A stretch of 64,000 nt of DNA from Larkinella sp051857545. Lineage in GTDB: Bacteria > Bacteroidota > Bacteroidia > Cytophagales > Spirosomataceae. Positions 1-8,638 of this stretch are shown piece after piece. Under the pieces are notes generated by a model, which made no database searches, was not told the origin of the DNA, and was given only the letters and a program-made list of their open reading frames with translations. A program made the position numbers and the translations under genes. The stretch's first letter is position 1, and each line of letters opens with the position of its first letter. The stretch is from NCBI RefSeq assembly GCF_051857545.1, contig NZ_JBPZHB010000004.1, positions 310,001 through 374,000 on the forward strand, read 5' to 3'.

Positions 1-732
1 GTCATTGATCTGTCGGCCGATGATGTGATGCACCGCGAACGCATTGCCCGGCAGGTGGCCGGTTTCGAGCGGCTGGCGGGGGATTACGCGGTTATCTTTA
101 GCAATGCCGCCTACATTGATGAAGACGGTCGATTAACGGGCTACCATTATCCCATCGATGCCAGCGGCTTGTCTACCATCAATGTGCCTTCGGGCTGGGT
201 GTTCAAGGAAATACTCGCTTCCTATTTCGTCTCTACGCCAACCATGATGATGCGGAAAGATGTACTGGAAAGTCTGGGTGGTTACGACGAATCGTTGAGT
301 TATGAGGACTTCGATTTCTGGGTGCGAACCGCCCGGAATTATCGCTATTACTACCAGGACGAAGTGTTGACGAGCAAACGAATGGTTCGTCATTCTCTGT
401 CGACTTTGTTTACCGACCGGCAGAATTCCCTGCTGAGTTCTACGCTGAAAGTGTGTTACAAGGCCTTCGATCAATGCCAGACAACGGAAGAATACCAGGC
501 GTTGGCCAAGCGGATTCGCTGGTTTATCCGGCAGTGCTTTTACGCCGAGCAGTTTGAATTGGCGTTCCGGTTTAAAGATCTGCTGGAATTTATTGAAAAG
601 CCCGACTTTCAGACTTCCTTGATTTTGCGCCTTTGTAAATGGCACATTCCGGTCAATACGCTTTACCGGCGGTATGCCGAATGGCAGCAAAACCGCCAGA
701 TCGCTAAGGGTGATGTTCGGTTATTGGTTTGA
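1..732 (+). CDS. Glycosyltransferase family 2, 5' end cut by window edge
   Basis: The reading frame is open from base 1, so the true start lies outside the window; the visible part is 243 codons. Residues near the edge read DLSADDVMHRERIARQV, which matches the DxDD-type sugar-nucleotide/metal motif region of GT-A glycosyltransferases (often DADD; here the first Asp is Ser) followed by the usual K/R-x-QV helix. Further on, a segment around GGYDESLSYEDFDFWVR fits the acceptor-side ED motif of family 2. These enzymes transfer sugars to polysaccharide or lipid carriers at the cytoplasmic face of the membrane. No membrane segment is visible in this part. The acceptor and donor cannot be told. A decayed heptamer palindrome follows the stop codon. 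Confidence 0.8.
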   Translation, partial: VIDLSADDVMHRERIARQVAGFERLAGDYAVIFSNAAYIDEDGRLTGYHYPIDASGLSTINVPSGWVFKEILASYFVSTPTMMMRKDVLESLGGYDESLSYEDFDFWVRTARNYRYYYQDEVLTSKRMVRHSLSTLFTDRQNSLLSSTLKVCYKAFDQCQTTEEYQALAKRIRWFIRQCFYAEQFELAFRFKDLLEFIEKPDFQTSLILRLCKWHIPVNTLYRRYAEWQQNRQIAKGDVRLLV

Positions 733-749
733 CAAGCATTCAGTGGAAG

Positions 750-845
750 GATGGGTGAAAATGGAGACGAGACGGAAGAGCAAAGAGAATTGGAGGGCCT
801 GGTTTCGATCTTTATTCCTACATCTCTTCTCTTTTGTCTTCTGAC
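750..845. repeat. Decayed heptamer palindrome (candidate)
   Basis: Left part 750-791 reads as six heptamers that each start with GA (for example GAGACGA, GACGGAA, GAGCAAA). Right part 804-845 reads as six heptamers that mostly end in TC, the inverted counterpart. Pairing between the arms is partial, so this is a weak or old member of the palindrome family described at 12.7, 20.6, 25.7, 30.1, 39.8, 50.4 and 56.7 kb. It begins 18 nt after the glycosyltransferase stop codon. Confidence 0.4.
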
Positions 846-902
846 CTTGTTATTTGCAACCAAAATGCGCCAGGTTAGTTAAGCCAATAAGCCATTGAAC
901 CT

Positions 903-1523
903 ATGTCAGCCGAGTTTTTACGGATTCACCCCGATACGCCTGAAGAGCGAAAAATCCGCCATGTTGTTGATGTCCTGCGTAATGGGGGCGTTATCATCTA
1001 CCCAACCGACACGATTTATGGACTGGGTTGTGACATTCACAATACCCGGGCCATCGAGCGCATCGCCCGGATGAAAGGTATCAAACCGCAGAAAAATGAT
1101 TTTTCGTTTATCTGTCACGATTTAAGCCACATTGCCGATTATGCCAAAGTCAGCAACCTGGCTTTCAAAATGATGAAACGTTTGCTGCCGGGACCCTACA
1201 CCTTCATCCTTGATGTGAGCCACCGCGTGCCGAAAATCCTGCACACCAATAAGCGGACGGTGGGGATTCGGATTCCGGACCACAGTATTCCGCGGGCCAT
1301 CGTGAAGGAACTGGGCAACCCCATCATTACGACAACTATCAAAGACGATGATGACATTGTCCAGTATATCACCGATCCGGAAATCATTTTCGAGCGGTTT
1401 CAACACCTGGTTGACCTGGTTATCGACGGGGGGATAGGCGGAAACATTCCCTCGACCATTATCGATGCCACCACCGATGACTTTGAAATTGTCCGCCGGG
1501 GGCTGGGAGAAGTCGAGGAGTAA
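903..1523 (+). CDS. YciO/YrdC/Sua5-family protein (threonylcarbamoyl-AMP synthase-like)
   Basis: 206 residues, a single YrdC domain. The N-terminal stretch GGVIIYPTDTIYGLGCD is the signature of the ATP/threonine-binding fold that makes threonylcarbamoyl-adenylate for the t6A37 modification of tRNAs reading ANN codons. The short length, without a Sua5 C-terminal domain, and the segment MKGIKPQKNDFSFICHDLS resemble the YciO branch, whose role in t6A synthesis is less certain than that of TsaC. The start ATG at 903 sits 170 nt after the previous stop and fits the domain start. It appears to be a single-gene unit, followed by about 190 nt of AT-rich sequence. Cytoplasmic. Confidence 0.85.
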   Translation: MSAEFLRIHPDTPEERKIRHVVDVLRNGGVIIYPTDTIYGLGCDIHNTRAIERIARMKGIKPQKNDFSFICHDLSHIADYAKVSNLAFKMMKRLLPGPYTFILDVSHRVPKILHTNKRTVGIRIPDHSIPRAIVKELGNPIITTTIKDDDDIVQYITDPEIIFERFQHLVDLVIDGGIGGNIPSTIIDATTDDFEIVRRGLGEVEE

Positions 1524-1604
1524 CTATTTTTTTAGATTGGGCAGAAAAAAGCACCTGTTACTCATTATTTTCAGATTTACCCTTCCGATTTACAACAGAG
1601 TTTC

Positions 1605-1612
1605 TATTTTTG
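1605..1612 (+). promoter_or_regulatory. Candidate -7 box TATTTTTG
   Basis: TATTTTTG matches the Bacteroidota -7 consensus TAnnTTTG and lies about 100 nt upstream of the lipoprotein gene that starts near 1710. No convincing TTTG -33 element was seen. The rest of the gap 1524-1709 holds nothing else I recognise. Confidence 0.35.
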
Positions 1613-1709
1613 GTGCATCTATAGATTTTTAATCTGTATTTAATTTTAAAGGGCCTCCGGATTGAAGTTCGCAGGTACATAATAGTTCACATTTATTCAT
1701 CAAAGCACA

Positions 1710-2786
1710 GTGGTAAACGGAGGGTGTAAGTCGTGCCGAACGGCATGGAAATTGGTTGCAATAACTTCAATTCTTATTCAATTCAACGCATTAACTGGCT
1801 GTTCTGGCAGCAACGGAAGCGGGGACGAAACGAAAAAATCCGACAGCACGGCGGTTCAAACCCCGGCTCCGGTAACGGACTCGGTTCCAGCCCCAACCCC
1901 AACCGCGGCAGTAGCGGTTGATACGACAGAAAAAGACCCTTTAAAAGCCGACACCCTGCAATTTGCTGGTACCTTACCCGACACGCTGCTGCCGAAACAC
2001 CGAATTCTGGCCTTTTACGGCAACCCACATTCCAAGAGAATGGGCATTTTGGGTGAGTTTCCCCGGAAGGAAATGTTGCAGAAACTGGATCGGGAAGCGG
2101 AACGCTGGCAAAAAGCCGATCCGTCGAAACCGATTCAGAAGGCACTCCATCTGGTGGCCATTTCTGCCCAGGGAACCCCCCAGAAAGACGGCAAATACCG
2201 GTTGCGGATGAGTGACAAAACGATTCGTAAAGTGATTAGCTGGGGTGCCCAGCACGGCGCAATTGTGTTTCTGGACATCCAGGTTGGTCTGGCGGATTTG
2301 AAAGGCGAACTGGCTTTTCTCGAAAAATACCTGAAACTGCCCTATGTTCATCTCGGCATCGACCCCGAGTTCTCCATGAAGACAGGTGCCCGTCCGGGAA
2401 CCAAAATCGGGACCTACGATGCGGCTGACATCAATGATGCCGTGCAGTTTTTAAGCCGGGTGGTGAAGGAAAACAATATCCCGCCGAAGGTGCTGGTGGT
2501 TCACCGGTTTACGCAACGCATGGTTACCAACTACAAGAACATCAAGCTCGATCCGCGGGTGTCCATTGTGATCGACATGGATGGCTGGGGGCCACCTTCC
2601 CTGAAAATCGATTCGTACCGCGATTATATTGTAAAAGAACCCGTGCAGTACACCGGTTTCAAATTGTTTTACTACAACGACAAGAAAAAGGTCGATCATC
2701 GCTCAAATCACAAAACCCCGCACGTCATGGAACCGGCAGAAGTACTGGCGCTCGATCCTAAACCGCTCTACATCCAATATCAATAA
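1710..2786 (+). CDS. Predicted lipoprotein of unknown function
   Basis: 358 residues. A basic n-region, a hydrophobic stretch and the lipobox LTGC (about residues 28-31) suggest lipid attachment after signal peptidase II cleavage. A Ser/Thr/Pro-rich linker of about 50 residues follows, then a globular domain. Within it, segments such as HRILAFYGNP, GAIVFLDIQVG, VHLGIDPEF and VSIVIDMDGWG alternate strand and loop like a TIM barrel, with acidic residues at strand ends (LDIQ, IDPEF, IDMD) as in glycoside hydrolases. This is inference from pattern only; I do not recognise a named family. The start is uncertain: the frame opens at 1686 and holds no ATG before the signal sequence, so GTG 1710 is used (TTG 1752 is the alternative). 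No obvious operon partner. Confidence 0.7.
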   Translation: MVNGGCKSCRTAWKLVAITSILIQFNALTGCSGSNGSGDETKKSDSTAVQTPAPVTDSVPAPTPTAAVAVDTTEKDPLKADTLQFAGTLPDTLLPKHRILAFYGNPHSKRMGILGEFPRKEMLQKLDREAERWQKADPSKPIQKALHLVAISAQGTPQKDGKYRLRMSDKTIRKVISWGAQHGAIVFLDIQVGLADLKGELAFLEKYLKLPYVHLGIDPEFSMKTGARPGTKIGTYDAADINDAVQFLSRVVKENNIPPKVLVVHRFTQRMVTNYKNIKLDPRVSIVIDMDGWGPPSLKIDSYRDYIVKEPVQYTGFKLFYYNDKKKVDHRSNHKTPHVMEPAEVLALDPKPLYIQYQ

Positions 2787-2796
2787 ATACTATTCC

Positions 2797-3077
2797 CAGC
2801 AAAGCCTGAAAGGCTTACATTCATTAACCCCGGGCATCGCCCGGGGCTTTCCCTGTCCTCCATGATGATCGTTGGGCTGGCGATGCCCGGGGTTAATGAA
2901 TGCAAGCCTTTCAGGCTTTACTGATCTGCGGGAGGCCATTATTCTGGCAGCCCCGGGCGATGCCCGGAGTTAATGAATGTAAGCCTTTCAGGCTTTGCTG
3001 GTCTGCGGGAGGCTATTATTCTGGCAGCCCCGGGCGATGCCCGGGGTTAATGAATGCAAGCCTTTCAGGCTTCTTAG
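2797..3077. repeat. REP-like palindromic repeat cluster with 77-bp tandem period
   Basis: Four copies of an approximately 50-bp unit fill the space between two convergent genes. Each unit contains the palindrome CCCCGGGCGATGCCCGGGG, then TTAATGAATG, then the small palindrome AAGCCTTTCAGGCTT. One copy (2797-2848) is inverted; three (about 2875-2923, 2946-3000, 3023-3075) are direct. The last two, with their spacers CTGCGGGAGG-ATTATTCTGG, repeat with a 77-bp period. The inverted first copy could pair with the second to form a long hairpin. No coding potential is evident. The location between 3' ends fits a bidirectional terminator or a REP/BIME-type element. Confidence 0.85.
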
Positions 3078-3088
3078 AAGCTCATTTC

Positions 3089-3964
3089 TTACCACTTCAC
3101 CTGCGTCTTTACGTACTTGTCGCGTTGGTGCTTCCAGCGTTTGTGCGACCACAGCCAGTCGGAGGGGGCTTTCCGTATTGTGCTTTCCAGGAGGTCGCGG
3201 TATCGGTTCAGGATGTCTCCTTCCGGTAAGGCCGGATACGGCGGTTCGGCGATGGGATAGAACGTCATGGCGTAGTAACCCCGCCGGACGCGTTGCATTT
3301 CAATGTAGAAAACCGGCAAGCCAAAACTCCGGGCAAGCCGCTCGGTGCCGGGATAAAACGGCGTTTCCTGATTCATGAAGGACGTCCAGTAGCCGTATTC
3401 GGGCTGGTCGGGAATCTGATCGGCGACGAGGGCAATCAGCCGAGGGTCGTTCCGCCGAATTACCATCTGGCGGAGCAGGGCTTTCATAGGCACCGGTTTG
3501 GCTCCGAAGCTCGAACGAATGTAATGAACCAACCGCTCCGAAGCCGGATTGGCCAGCTTTTTGTAAACGGCATCGGCGGGCATGCCATTCACAACGGATG
3601 CGGATGGCGCCCATTCCCAGTTGCATTGGTGCGAAGCCATGATCAAAACCGCCTGTCCCTGGGCCAGTTTGTCCTGTACCAGCTCCTTGTTGGTGAACAG
3701 CACCCGTTTTTGTAGCTCGTTGGCTGACAGGCCCGGCAATTTGAACGTCTCCACCAACACATCTGCGAAGTTGCGGTAAAATTTTTTAGCGATCTGCCGG
3801 CGTTCCGTATCCGATTTTTCGGGAAATGAGCGTTTTAGATTGGTGTCGATCACTGTCTTACGATAGCGGATAACGTATGCCAGCAAATAGAACAAAACGT
3901 CGGAAACCACATACAGGGCGGCAATCGGGACCCGGGAAAGGAAACGAAAAAAAGAGAGTGACAT
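3089..3964 (-). CDS. LpxL/HtrB-type lysophospholipid (lipid A) acyltransferase
   Basis: 291 residues, typical of the LpxL/LpxM/HtrB family that transfers acyl chains from acyl-ACP to lipid A precursors at the inner face of the cytoplasmic membrane. A hydrophobic N-terminal segment (about residues 12-32) would anchor it. The catalytic H-x4-E/D motif is present as SHQCNWEWAP, with H112 and E117. The segment around GTERLARSFGLPVFYIEMQR matches the third conserved block of the family. The start ATG at 3964 faces the divergent WbqC gene across about 115 nt. Bacteroidota usually carry one such late acyltransferase gene; whether it adds the secondary acyl of lipid A or acylates other lipids such as ornithine lipids cannot be told from sequence. 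Confidence 0.88.
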   Translation of the reverse strand: MSLSFFRFLSRVPIAALYVVSDVLFYLLAYVIRYRKTVIDTNLKRSFPEKSDTERRQIAKKFYRNFADVLVETFKLPGLSANELQKRVLFTNKELVQDKLAQGQAVLIMASHQCNWEWAPSASVVNGMPADAVYKKLANPASERLVHYIRSSFGAKPVPMKALLRQMVIRRNDPRLIALVADQIPDQPEYGYWTSFMNQETPFYPGTERLARSFGLPVFYIEMQRVRRGYYAMTFYPIAEPPYPALPEGDILNRYRDLLESTIRKAPSDWLWSHKRWKHQRDKYVKTQVKW

Positions 3965-4079
3965 TCGAAAATGGATAATCCGATTCGCAAAACCTTACCT
4001 CCAAATTAAAATTTTGCGAAACCGTTTGCTTGTTCAATACGAAATTCATTTATTTGGTGCTATCAACGCGTCGAGTATA

Positions 4080-4733
4080 TTGGAAAAGTACCACGTTGGT
4101 CAATTAAGTCAGGGAATTCGGATTGAATTGCACTATCTGCCCAGCCTGACCTATTTCACCGCCCTCTTACCCTTCGATACCGTTTGGCTGGAAGCAGCCG
4201 AGCATTATGGAAAGCAAAGTTACAGAAATCGGTGTTATGTCCTGACGGCAAATGGCATCGACCGACTGACGGTTCCGGTACGCAATGGTACGCATAAGCA
4301 ATCGATTCGTGACGTGCGGATCGATGACCGCCAGGCCTGGACCGATCGTCACTGGCGATGTTTGGTGACGGCTTACAGCAAAGCTCCTTTTTTTGAGTAT
4401 TATGCTGATGAACTTGAAGCAGTATTTCGCAGAAAATGGGTCTTTCTGTTTGACCTGAATCTCGAACTGCTGACATTGTGTCTGAAATGGCTGCGTTGGC
4501 AAAAGACGCTGTCGATGACAAAAGTCTTTGAAAAACAGGTCAGTAGCGAAATTTTAGACGCTCATAGCCAAATTGCCGATTGGAACGATGAACAAAATGG
4601 CAGGTTTTACCGCCCGGTTTCGTACCAGCAGAACTTTGGCAATGTATTTGTACCTGACCTTAGCATTCTGGATTTGATTTTCTGCCAGGGAACAGCCGCC
4701 ACCGACGTCTTAAAGCAGTCTCTCAACTCGTGA
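4080..4733 (+). CDS. WbqC family protein
   Basis: About 218 residues from TTG 4080. The family core begins at ELHYLPSLTYFTAL and continues with EHYGKQSYRNRCYVLTANG and LTVPVRNGTHKQSIRDV, all typical of WbqC proteins, which occur in O-antigen and surface-glycan loci and also as single genes in Bacteroidota. The biochemical role is not established; a thioester- or sugar-related transferase role has been suggested for the family only by context. The start is uncertain: the frame is open from 4014 (TTG) and there is no ATG before the conserved core, so TTG 4014, TTG 4080 or an ATT near 4122 are possible. ClpC follows after 65 nt on the same strand. Cytoplasmic. Confidence 0.78.
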   Translation: MEKYHVGQLSQGIRIELHYLPSLTYFTALLPFDTVWLEAAEHYGKQSYRNRCYVLTANGIDRLTVPVRNGTHKQSIRDVRIDDRQAWTDRHWRCLVTAYSKAPFFEYYADELEAVFRRKWVFLFDLNLELLTLCLKWLRWQKTLSMTKVFEKQVSSEILDAHSQIADWNDEQNGRFYRPVSYQQNFGNVFVPDLSILDLIFCQGTAATDVLKQSLNS

Positions 4734-4798
4734 ACAATACCGAAAAATTTTTCGTTAATACGAAAAGACGCAACTAAGTACGATACAACCCTAAGCGA

Positions 4799-7327
4799 AT
4801 GGAAGCTAAATTTTCGAACCGAGTTAAAGAAGTTATCTCGCTCAGCAGAGAGGAAGCCCTGCGTCTGGGTCATGACTACATAGGTACAGAGCATCTGCTG
4901 CTGGGTATGATTCGGGAAGGCGAAGGGGTAGCCGTTGGGTTATTGAAAAAATTGGGCATTTCTCTGGATGAACTGCGCGTGACGATCGAGCAGGCAACCA
5001 AAGGAACCGCAACCAACAATGTCAAAAATCTGGCCAATATACCACTCACCCGTCAGTCTGAAAAAGTACTCAAGATCACGTACCTGGAAGCAAAAATCTT
5101 CAAGAGTCCGCTGATTGGCACCGAGCATCTGCTCCTGTCGATTCTTCGTGATGAGGACAATGTGGCCACCCAGATTTTGAACAAATTTAATGTCAACTAC
5201 GAGGTAATAAAGGAAATGCTGGAATATCAATCCTCCGGTACACGTCCGCATATGGGCCCCGAAACGGACGACGACGACAACGACCGCGGTATGTTCGGTA
5301 GCAGCAGCTCCGGGTCGGGAAAAGATCCGAAAGGGTCTGAAAAGTCGAGAACGCCGGTTTTGGACAACTTCGGACGTGACCTAACCAAACTCGCCGAATT
5401 GGGCAAACTTGACCCGATTGTTGGCCGTGAAAAAGAAATTGAACGCGTCGCCCAGATTCTGAGCCGCCGGAAAAAGAACAACCCGATTTTGATTGGTGAG
5501 CCCGGCGTTGGTAAAACCGCCATCGCAGAAGGGCTGGCCCTGCGGATCGTTCAGAAAAAAGTATCGCGGGTGCTGTTTGGCAAACGCGTGGTAACCCTGG
5601 ATCTGGCGTCGTTAGTCGCCGGTACCAAATACCGCGGTCAGTTTGAAGAACGCATGAAAGCGGTCATGAACGAACTGGAAAAATCGCCGGAAGTGATTCT
5701 CTTCATCGATGAGCTTCATACCATTGTCGGTGCCGGTGGCGCTTCGGGTTCGCTCGATGCCTCCAACATGTTCAAACCGGCTCTGGCGCGGGGCGACATT
5801 CAATGTATTGGTGCCACAACGCTGGACGAATACCGCCAGTACATTGAGAAAGACGGTGCTTTGGCCCGTCGGTTCCAGGTCGTGATGGTCGACGCGACCT
5901 CGGTTGAAGAAACCATCGAGATCCTGAACAACATCAAGGACAAGTACGAAGACCACCACCACGTCAACTACACCCAGGAAGCGGTGGAAGCGGCCGTAAA
6001 ACTGTCGGAGCGGTATATCTCTGACCGGTTCCTGCCCGATAAAGCCATCGACGTTCTGGATGAGGTGGGTGCCCGCGTACACATCTCCAACATCTCGGTT
6101 CCTGAAGATATTCTGCGGCTGGAAGACAGCATCGAGAACATCAAGAAGGAGAAAAACCAGGTGGTGAAAAGCCAGAAATACGAAGAAGCCGCCCAGCTTC
6201 GCGATAAGGAAAAACGCCTGATCGATCAACTGGACCGCGCCAAACTGGCCTGGGAAGAAGAAACCAAAAAGAAACGGTATACGGTTTCGGAAGAAAACGT
6301 AGCCGAGGTTGTCGCCATGATGACCGGTATTCCGACCAGCCGCGTAGCCACCAACGAAGGTGCCAAGTTGCTGAACATGGCCGAACAATTGACCGGTCGC
6401 GTGATTGGTCAGGACAAGGCGGTTCAGAAACTGGTGAAAGCCATTCAGCGGACGCGGGTCGGTTTGAAAGATCCGAAGAAACCCATCGGTTCGTTCATCT
6501 TCCTTGGCCCAACCGGGGTTGGTAAAACGGAACTGGCGAAAGTGCTGGCTTCCTACCTCTTCGACAAAGACGATGCACTGGTGCGGATCGACATGTCGGA
6601 ATACATGGAGAAATTTAGCGTAAGCCGGCTGGTCGGCGCTCCTCCGGGCTATGTGGGTTACGAAGAAGGCGGTCAGTTGACGGAAAAAATCCGTCGTAAA
6701 CCGTACTCCGTGGTTCTGCTGGATGAGATCGAAAAAGCCCACCCGGATGTGTTTAACATTCTGTTGCAGGTGCTCGACGATGGTATTTTGACGGATGGTT
6801 TGGGTCGCCGGGTTGATTTCCGGAACACCATCATCATCATGACGTCGAACATCGGGGTTCGTGACCTGAAAGATTTCGGTTCCGGAATCGGTTTTGCCAC
6901 CCGTGGTAAGTCCGAAAACCAGGACGAGATCATGAAGAGTACGATTCAAAATGCCCTGCGGAAGGCGTTCTCGCCGGAATTCCTGAACCGTCTGGACGAT
7001 GTGATCGTGTTTAACTCGCTGCAACGCGAAGACATTCACAAGATCATCGACCTGATGCTGGGCAAACTGCTTGGTCGCGTTACAAGCCTGGGCTACAAAG
7101 TCGAACTGACGGAAAAAGCGAAAGACTTCCTGTCGGAGAAAGGTTACGATCCCCAGTACGGTGCGCGTCCGTTAAGCCGGGCAATCCAGAAATTCCTGGA
7201 AGATCCCGTCGCGGAAGAAATTCTAAAAGGCGATCTGAAGGAAGGCGACGTGATCATGGCCGACTATGAAGAGAACGGTGAAAACCTGACCATCACCGTG
7301 AAGAAGCACGAGCAGGTGACCGAATAA
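4799..7327 (+). CDS. clpC: ClpC AAA+ unfoldase
   Basis: 842 residues, full length for ClpC. Two Clp-N repeats occupy residues 1-145. The first AAA domain has Walker A GEPGVGKT (233-240) and Walker B ending at D304 (ILFIDELH). A UVR-like coiled segment lies at about 430-490, and the second AAA domain has Walker A GPTGVGKT (570-577) and FIDELH/LLDEIE-type Walker B. A C-terminal D2-small domain ends the protein. The short middle domain and the UVR motif separate ClpC from ClpB. It is expected to unfold substrates for ClpP in the cytoplasm; ClpP is not in this window. A Rho-independent terminator follows directly. I saw no CtsR-type operator upstream. Confidence 0.95.
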   Translation: MEAKFSNRVKEVISLSREEALRLGHDYIGTEHLLLGMIREGEGVAVGLLKKLGISLDELRVTIEQATKGTATNNVKNLANIPLTRQSEKVLKITYLEAKIFKSPLIGTEHLLLSILRDEDNVATQILNKFNVNYEVIKEMLEYQSSGTRPHMGPETDDDDNDRGMFGSSSSGSGKDPKGSEKSRTPVLDNFGRDLTKLAELGKLDPIVGREKEIERVAQILSRRKKNNPILIGEPGVGKTAIAEGLALRIVQKKVSRVLFGKRVVTLDLASLVAGTKYRGQFEERMKAVMNELEKSPEVILFIDELHTIVGAGGASGSLDASNMFKPALARGDIQCIGATTLDEYRQYIEKDGALARRFQVVMVDATSVEETIEILNNIKDKYEDHHHVNYTQEAVEAAVKLSERYISDRFLPDKAIDVLDEVGARVHISNISVPEDILRLEDSIENIKKEKNQVVKSQKYEEAAQLRDKEKRLIDQLDRAKLAWEEETKKKRYTVSEENVAEVVAMMTGIPTSRVATNEGAKLLNMAEQLTGRVIGQDKAVQKLVKAIQRTRVGLKDPKKPIGSFIFLGPTGVGKTELAKVLASYLFDKDDALVRIDMSEYMEKFSVSRLVGAPPGYVGYEEGGQLTEKIRRKPYSVVLLDEIEKAHPDVFNILLQVLDDGILTDGLGRRVDFRNTIIIMTSNIGVRDLKDFGSGIGFATRGKSENQDEIMKSTIQNALRKAFSPEFLNRLDDVIVFNSLQREDIHKIIDLMLGKLLGRVTSLGYKVELTEKAKDFLSEKGYDPQYGARPLSRAIQKFLEDPVAEEILKGDLKEGDVIMADYEENGENLTITVKKHEQVTE

Positions 7328-7359
7328 GCTGAATTAAGAACAATTAAGATACAATTTCG

Positions 7360-7393
7360 AATAGGCTGGACACAAGTTCAGCCTATTTTTTTT
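7360..7393 (+). terminator. Rho-independent terminator of clpC
   Basis: Inverted repeat AATAGGCTG (7360-7368) / CAGCCTATT (7379-7387), 10-nt loop, followed by a run of T to 7393. It lies 33 nt after the clpC stop. Confidence 0.9.
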
Positions 7394-7479
7394 GATGTTG
7401 ATGGGAATTGCAGCGGATTGGTTTGGGAATGTTGAACCGGTATTATTATTGCTCTATTCTTTCCGTAACTCAACTTCTT

Positions 7480-8628
7480 ATGAAACTCACGGCTACGCTG
7501 TCTTTTTGCCTTTTTTTCGTCCAACTATCGTTTGCCCAAACGGAACCGGGCCGGGCTCTCTGGAGCGGTAATCTGCAAATCAATACCACCCAACTGGCAG
7601 GAGAATATCCTAACGGTTACACCCGGCGTAGTCCTCAACTCAATTTTTCCATCAACCACGGCGTTTTTCTGCAAAACAACTGGATGCTGGGGCTGGCTGT
7701 CAGTGGCTCCCATTACAAACAGGTGAATGCTAATACCATTCCGCTTAACCAACAGTACACGAGGGGCGGCCTGTCGGCTTTTGTTCGAAAATACTGGGGC
7801 GCCAACAACTGGCGAATCTATGCCGGGGGCGGCATCGGCGGCAGTCTTGATCAGTACCGCCAGGAAGTGTATGATGCCTCAACAAGCATCCGGAGCGAAA
7901 ACCGCACAAATACCTACCAGGTTTCGCCCTTCACCCAGATCGGGGGCGTCTATTTTCTGGATGGCCGCTGGGGAATGGAAGTTTCGACCAACAGCACTAT
8001 TTTCCCTTTCACGTTTAGTGGATTAACAGCGGGATTGATTTACATGACTGGTCGGACGCGGTCGGAGCGGGACATTCAGGCGGCAACACCTCCAACGGTT
8101 GGCTCCCAGGCCCGCGCCGGGCGGTTTACGGTCGGGGCGAGTGTGGTTTTTTCGGGATCAAAAGAAGACGTAAACCTTCGGACTTTTGAATCCCAGAGCC
8201 TGATTGCCGCTCCGGCATTCGGTTTTTTTGTCGCCAATAATTTTTTAGTAGGTCTTTCGGTTCCGATCACCTGGAGCAAGAACCAGGGTGCCAACTCCAC
8301 CAGCGAAACCAGCCTGGGTTTTGCACCGTACGTTCGGGCCTACCTGTCCAACACCCGGCTTCGTCCGTATGTCGGAGCGACGTTCACGTATTCCGCTTAC
8401 TCCTTTAAGCAGGACCCGTTTCCGAAAGAACAAATTAACCACACCGCCGGGGGAACACTCAATGCCGGGTTAGCTTACCTGATCGGGCAGAATTTCATTG
8501 CGGAAGCCAACCTGTTAAACCTCAATGTCAGCAAGCAGACCCAGAACAATGAGTTGAAAAACGGGCTGTGGCTGCAGGGGTTGCAGGTGACCACCTCACC
8601 GGCTTTTACGGTTCAGTACGTTTTTTAG
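7480..8628 (+). CDS. Outer-membrane beta-barrel protein, paralogue of 9794-10924
   Basis: 382 residues. The start ATG 7480 gives a clean signal peptide (MKLTATLSFCLFFVQLSFAQ), which is why it is preferred over an in-frame upstream start at 7408. The mature part is rich in aromatic and glycine residues in amphipathic strand pattern and ends in FTVQYVF, a terminal aromatic typical of BAM-inserted barrels. The opening of the mature chain (QTEPGRALWSGN) closely parallels QTEKGQGFWSGN in the protein at 9794, and both share the block SxFxRxYWGxxxWRxxAGGG. They are therefore paralogues. The function is unknown; no ligand-binding or enzymatic motif is seen. Confidence 0.85.
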   Translation: MKLTATLSFCLFFVQLSFAQTEPGRALWSGNLQINTTQLAGEYPNGYTRRSPQLNFSINHGVFLQNNWMLGLAVSGSHYKQVNANTIPLNQQYTRGGLSAFVRKYWGANNWRIYAGGGIGGSLDQYRQEVYDASTSIRSENRTNTYQVSPFTQIGGVYFLDGRWGMEVSTNSTIFPFTFSGLTAGLIYMTGRTRSERDIQAATPPTVGSQARAGRFTVGASVVFSGSKEDVNLRTFESQSLIAAPAFGFFVANNFLVGLSVPITWSKNQGANSTSETSLGFAPYVRAYLSNTRLRPYVGATFTYSAYSFKQDPFPKEQINHTAGGTLNAGLAYLIGQNFIAEANLLNLNVSKQTQNNELKNGLWLQGLQVTTSPAFTVQYVF

Positions 8629-8638
8629 AAACCGGCTT

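Noticed and set aside
2797..3077. Possible CRISPR array at the repeated units
   Set aside because: Units contain long palindromes, one copy is inverted and the spacers between the last copies are themselves repeated (77-bp period). There are no cas genes nearby.
5612..7039. Long open frame opposite clpC (475 codons)
   Set aside because: It mirrors the codon bias of clpC on the other strand; clpC is unmistakable. The translated product has no recognisable domain.
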